From SZUA-36 sp963759155 (GTDB lineage: Bacteria; Pseudomonadota; Gammaproteobacteria; Xanthomonadales; SZUA-36): 64,000 bases of DNA. Below, in pieces: positions 61,645 through 64,000 of this stretch (positions are counted from its first letter, which is position 1; the number at the start of each line of letters is the position of its first letter). Below the pieces are notes generated by a model. That model worked only from the letters and a program-made list of their open reading frames with translations, ran no database searches and had not been told where the DNA came from. The translations under genes and the position numbers were made by a program. The DNA lies in assembly GCA_963759155.1 (NCBI GenBank), contig CAVWXX010000015.1:62001-126000 (forward strand), given 5' to 3'.

Positions 61645-63474
61645 TTGAATATTGAGGTCAATGTGACCGCCCCCTTAGTTTACCTCGACCCAAACAGCGA
61701 CCTGAATCTTCAAGAGCAGATTCGTCAAAAGCTGGTCAAGGGAATCCTTAACGGCAATTACCCGCTGGGAACAAAGCTCCCCTCTTCACGCAAGCTCTCG
61801 GAACAGCTGGGAGTGGCGCGCAATACAGTTGTGCTCGCCTATGACCAGCTAATTGAAGAAGGCTTCCTGGTAAGCCGGCAACGCAGTGGCATATTTGTCA
61901 ATCGGGATATTCTTGCAAGCCGCGTGGGCTTTCAGGGCAGCCCTAACGAACAGAACCTCCAGGATTCAAACTGGCGCAAACGCGTACGTTTGAAACCGGG
62001 TCATGAAGGTCAGTTTCACTGGCCGTCCAATTGGCAGCAATATCCCTTCCCTTTCATTGACGGACATTTTGATTCGTCACTCTATCCGGCTGCACAGTGG
62101 CGCGAAGCCAGCCGTCTTGCCCTGGGCACCCGTATCATCGACCATGGCGAGGGTGATGAGGGCCACGCAGATCACCCTGCCCTCATCGAGGAAATTCGTT
62201 CCAAGATGCTGCCAAGACGCGGTATCACGGCAAATGCAGATGAGATACTTATTACACTGGGCGGCCAGAATGCCCTTTACCTTCTCTCCCGGTTGTTGGT
62301 TGACAAGAAAACGACTGCCGCGATGGAAGAACCCGGAAATCCTAAAGCAAGACAGTTACTTAAACTGGCCGGTGCAAAAATCATTGATTGCCCTGTCGAC
62401 GAGCACGGCATGGTCATCAATAGCCGGCTGAAAAAGGCTCAGGTGATCTACGTAACTCCAAGCCACCAGATTCCAACAGCAGTGACAATGCCAAATCAAC
62501 GCCGCTTGGGGCTAATCAAACAGGCAATCGAGAGCGATCAACTCATTATCGAGGATGATCTTGACCATGAAAGTAACTACCTGGATCAGCCGCATCCGGC
62601 CTTGCGCGGCCTGGATTCCGACAACCGGGTGATTTATGTGTCGGCGTTGCCCAAGGTTCTTGCCCCTGGCCTGCGCATCGGATTTATTGTTGCTGCAGCC
62701 GACTTCATTCGGGAGGCGCGCCGTTTACGCCAGATCGTCATTGGCCGGCCGGCAATGATCACCCAGAGGACAGCAGCATATTTTCTATCACTCGGCCATT
62801 ACGATGCTTTCATGGCCAGGTTACACAAGATGATGGGCGAACGTTGGGAGGCTTTGCGCCAGGCACTGAACCATTACCTCAGGGACATCGAAATCGAATT
62901 ACCGACACAAGGTGGTAATGCATTGTGGGTTCGCTGCCCCGATGGAATCAACGTCAATGACCTGGTCACCGAAGCCGCTAAACATGGCATTTTGATCGAG
63001 CCTGACAGGCATTACCACAATGCCCGCGAGCATAAGAGAAATCACTTTCGCCTCGGTGTTACCAGCATGCCGAAAGAAAATATACGCGAAGCGGTCGAGC
63101 AACTTACCCGCGTGATGAGGGGCCTGTCTGGTGACCGGATTGAATACATGGACCCTGATGATCCAAACTTGCTGGACCAGGCAAAACTACATAAAACCAT
63201 GGCCGGGGCTACCATCATGACACGTACATTTTACGGTGCACCCTGCACTATCTTTCTGCACGAGGGAGGCAGAATGACGGGGCGTTCCGGTCATGCCGAC
63301 GAGGATTGCGATACCGGCAAATGGTGGTTGGAGGGCGACGTCTGGTGCCGCCAGTGGAAAAACTGGGGATATGGTGATGTCAGCAGGCTCCGGGTAAGTC
63401 TCGACGGCGACCACATTCGTTGGTGGAGACCCGGCGGCCGTCTCGTCGATTCGGGTATTGTGCAGCAAAAATAG
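61645..63474 (+). CDS. MocR/PdxR-type regulator with extra C-terminal domain
   Basis: GntR-type DNA-binding domain (residues about 15-90, LGTKLPSSRKLSEQLGVARNTVVLAYDQL) fused to a fold-type I aminotransferase-like domain (about 125-500). A lysine is retained in SALPKVLAPGLRIGF, so PLP binding is likely. GabR and PdxR are relatives. Unlike these (~470-500 residues), this protein has about 110 further residues rich in Trp and Gly (GKWWLEGDVWCRQWKNWGYGD). Start is uncertain: TTG 61645 or GTG 61663. Location near gabDT suggests a GABA-related signal. Confidence 0.88.
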   Translation: MNIEVNVTAPLVYLDPNSDLNLQEQIRQKLVKGILNGNYPLGTKLPSSRKLSEQLGVARNTVVLAYDQLIEEGFLVSRQRSGIFVNRDILASRVGFQGSPNEQNLQDSNWRKRVRLKPGHEGQFHWPSNWQQYPFPFIDGHFDSSLYPAAQWREASRLALGTRIIDHGEGDEGHADHPALIEEIRSKMLPRRGITANADEILITLGGQNALYLLSRLLVDKKTTAAMEEPGNPKARQLLKLAGAKIIDCPVDEHGMVINSRLKKAQVIYVTPSHQIPTAVTMPNQRRLGLIKQAIESDQLIIEDDLDHESNYLDQPHPALRGLDSDNRVIYVSALPKVLAPGLRIGFIVAAADFIREARRLRQIVIGRPAMITQRTAAYFLSLGHYDAFMARLHKMMGERWEALRQALNHYLRDIEIELPTQGGNALWVRCPDGINVNDLVTEAAKHGILIEPDRHYHNAREHKRNHFRLGVTSMPKENIREAVEQLTRVMRGLSGDRIEYMDPDDPNLLDQAKLHKTMAGATIMTRTFYGAPCTIFLHEGGRMTGRSGHADEDCDTGKWWLEGDVWCRQWKNWGYGDVSRLRVSLDGDHIRWWRPGGRLVDSGIVQQK

Positions 63475-63598
63475 ACCCGACTGGACTCATCAGCACATTT
63501 AAACTGGTTCTATACACCCCTTTGACCAATAGCTAGTCTGCTCGTATGCACCTGTAATGGCAGGTGCTTACATAAGCAATAGTCAACGGGAGCCAGTC

Positions 63599-64000
63599 AT
63601 GAGTCACCTTTCCATTGCAGGTCTGCAACTTGAGTTGGGGGTTGCAGACAACCTGTCCATCATAGAGCAGGAAATCAACCAGGTAAAAAAACGCTTTCCG
63701 TGGATTCAGATGGTGGTGCTTCCAGAGCTTTGTATTTATGGCGGCAACATGCAAATGGCCGTGCAACTGCCAGGGGAAGTCGAGAACTGTCTCCGGGAAG
63801 CGGCCAGGAAAAACGGGATATGGTTAATTCCCGGCTCGATCCATGAACGCCGGGGTGAAGACCTATTCAACACGGCACCGGTTATAAACCCGGATGGTGA
63901 TGTAATTGCCCGTTATAGAAAACAGTATCCTTTTTACCCTTATGAAAAGAATGTCTCCGGTAGTGATAACTTCGTGGTTTTTGAAGTACCCGGTGCGGGC
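63599..64000 (+). CDS. Nitrilase-family carbon-nitrogen hydrolase (3' end outside window)
   Basis: The first 134 codons of a C-N hydrolase. ATG 63599 follows CGGGAG. The protein opens LSIAGLQLELGVADN, has the catalytic Glu in VVLPELCIYGG and the Lys region in YRKQYPFYPYEK. The Cys would lie beyond the window. The nearby GABA genes make an amidase or nitrilase in polyamine or amide breakdown possible, but the substrate cannot be decided. It has the same strand as the MocR-type regulator, 124 bases downstream. Confidence 0.85.
   Translation, partial: MSHLSIAGLQLELGVADNLSIIEQEINQVKKRFPWIQMVVLPELCIYGGNMQMAVQLPGEVENCLREAARKNGIWLIPGSIHERRGEDLFNTAPVINPDGDVIARYRKQYPFYPYEKNVSGSDNFVVFEVPGAG

Noticed and set aside
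1..64000. CRISPR arrays, rRNA and tRNA genes
   Set aside because: No repeat-spacer arrays, rRNA segments or complete tRNA cloverleafs were noticed; the only tRNA-like structures are the ssrA ends.

Overview
The window is a chromosome segment of a gammaproteobacterium, probably a chemolithoautotroph. The prfB-lysS, grpE-dnaK, dnaJ-dapB-carAB-greA-recJ, fur/bamE and rnfH/ratA/smpB arrangements are gammaproteobacterial. A Calvin cycle cluster with form II RuBisCO points to autotrophy. A sucrose synthesis/amylosucrase cluster and a BCCT transporter point to saline osmoadaptation. No species is assigned.

Layout. Bases 1-6100 (+): mfd (5' end outside the window), a CsiV-like gene, a small membrane protein and a two-RCK potassium channel. 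6157-7965 (-): a YafV-type amidase and a family 2 glycosyltransferase with a Rossmann-like tail. 8163-12080 (+): xanthine dehydrogenase xdhAB behind a possible 21-codon leader. 12084-23496 (-): a run of housekeeping genes transcribed dnaJ, dapB, carA, carB, greA, recJ, prfB (with its programmed frameshift) and lysS. 23497-27618 (-): grpE and dnaK, each with a near-consensus sigma-32 promoter; about 1.5 kb with one hypothetical gene separates dnaK from dnaJ. 27719-32039: recN, fur, a BamE-SPOR fusion, rnfH, ratA and smpB. 32109-40238 (+): a LuxR-type regulator with a degenerate receiver, then fbp, prk, gph, cbbM, cbbQ and a cbbO broken by a frame change. 40395-46381 (+): sucrose-phosphate synthase, sucrose-phosphatase-like protein, fructokinase and amylosucrase. 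46645-52631: RRM protein, rlmF, a Na+/Ca2+ exchanger, a CocE-type hydrolase and a BCCT transporter.

The most unusual part is 52717-57596. The tmRNA gene ssrA is interrupted in the T-loop by a 283-nt group I intron without an ORF. Exact removal gives a perfect T-arm, a seven-pair acceptor stem and an encoded CCA. A free-standing LAGLIDADG endonuclease gene follows the ssrA terminator. Next come a degraded second ssrA 3' end with its own terminator, a CadC-like TPR regulator, an AT-rich secreted-protein gene and a glutamate synthase remnant. A 75-bp exact copy of the intron 3' half plus the second exon closes the region. That copy is fused to a 42-bp copy of the neighbouring transporter gene through 12 bp of microhomology. 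I read this as a small island with repeated integration, duplication and deletion at ssrA.

57671-64000: gabD-gabT (-), divergent from a GcvA-like LysR regulator, then a MocR-type regulator with an unusual C-terminal extension and the start of a nitrilase-family gene. Together these suggest a GABA or polyamine catabolic locus.
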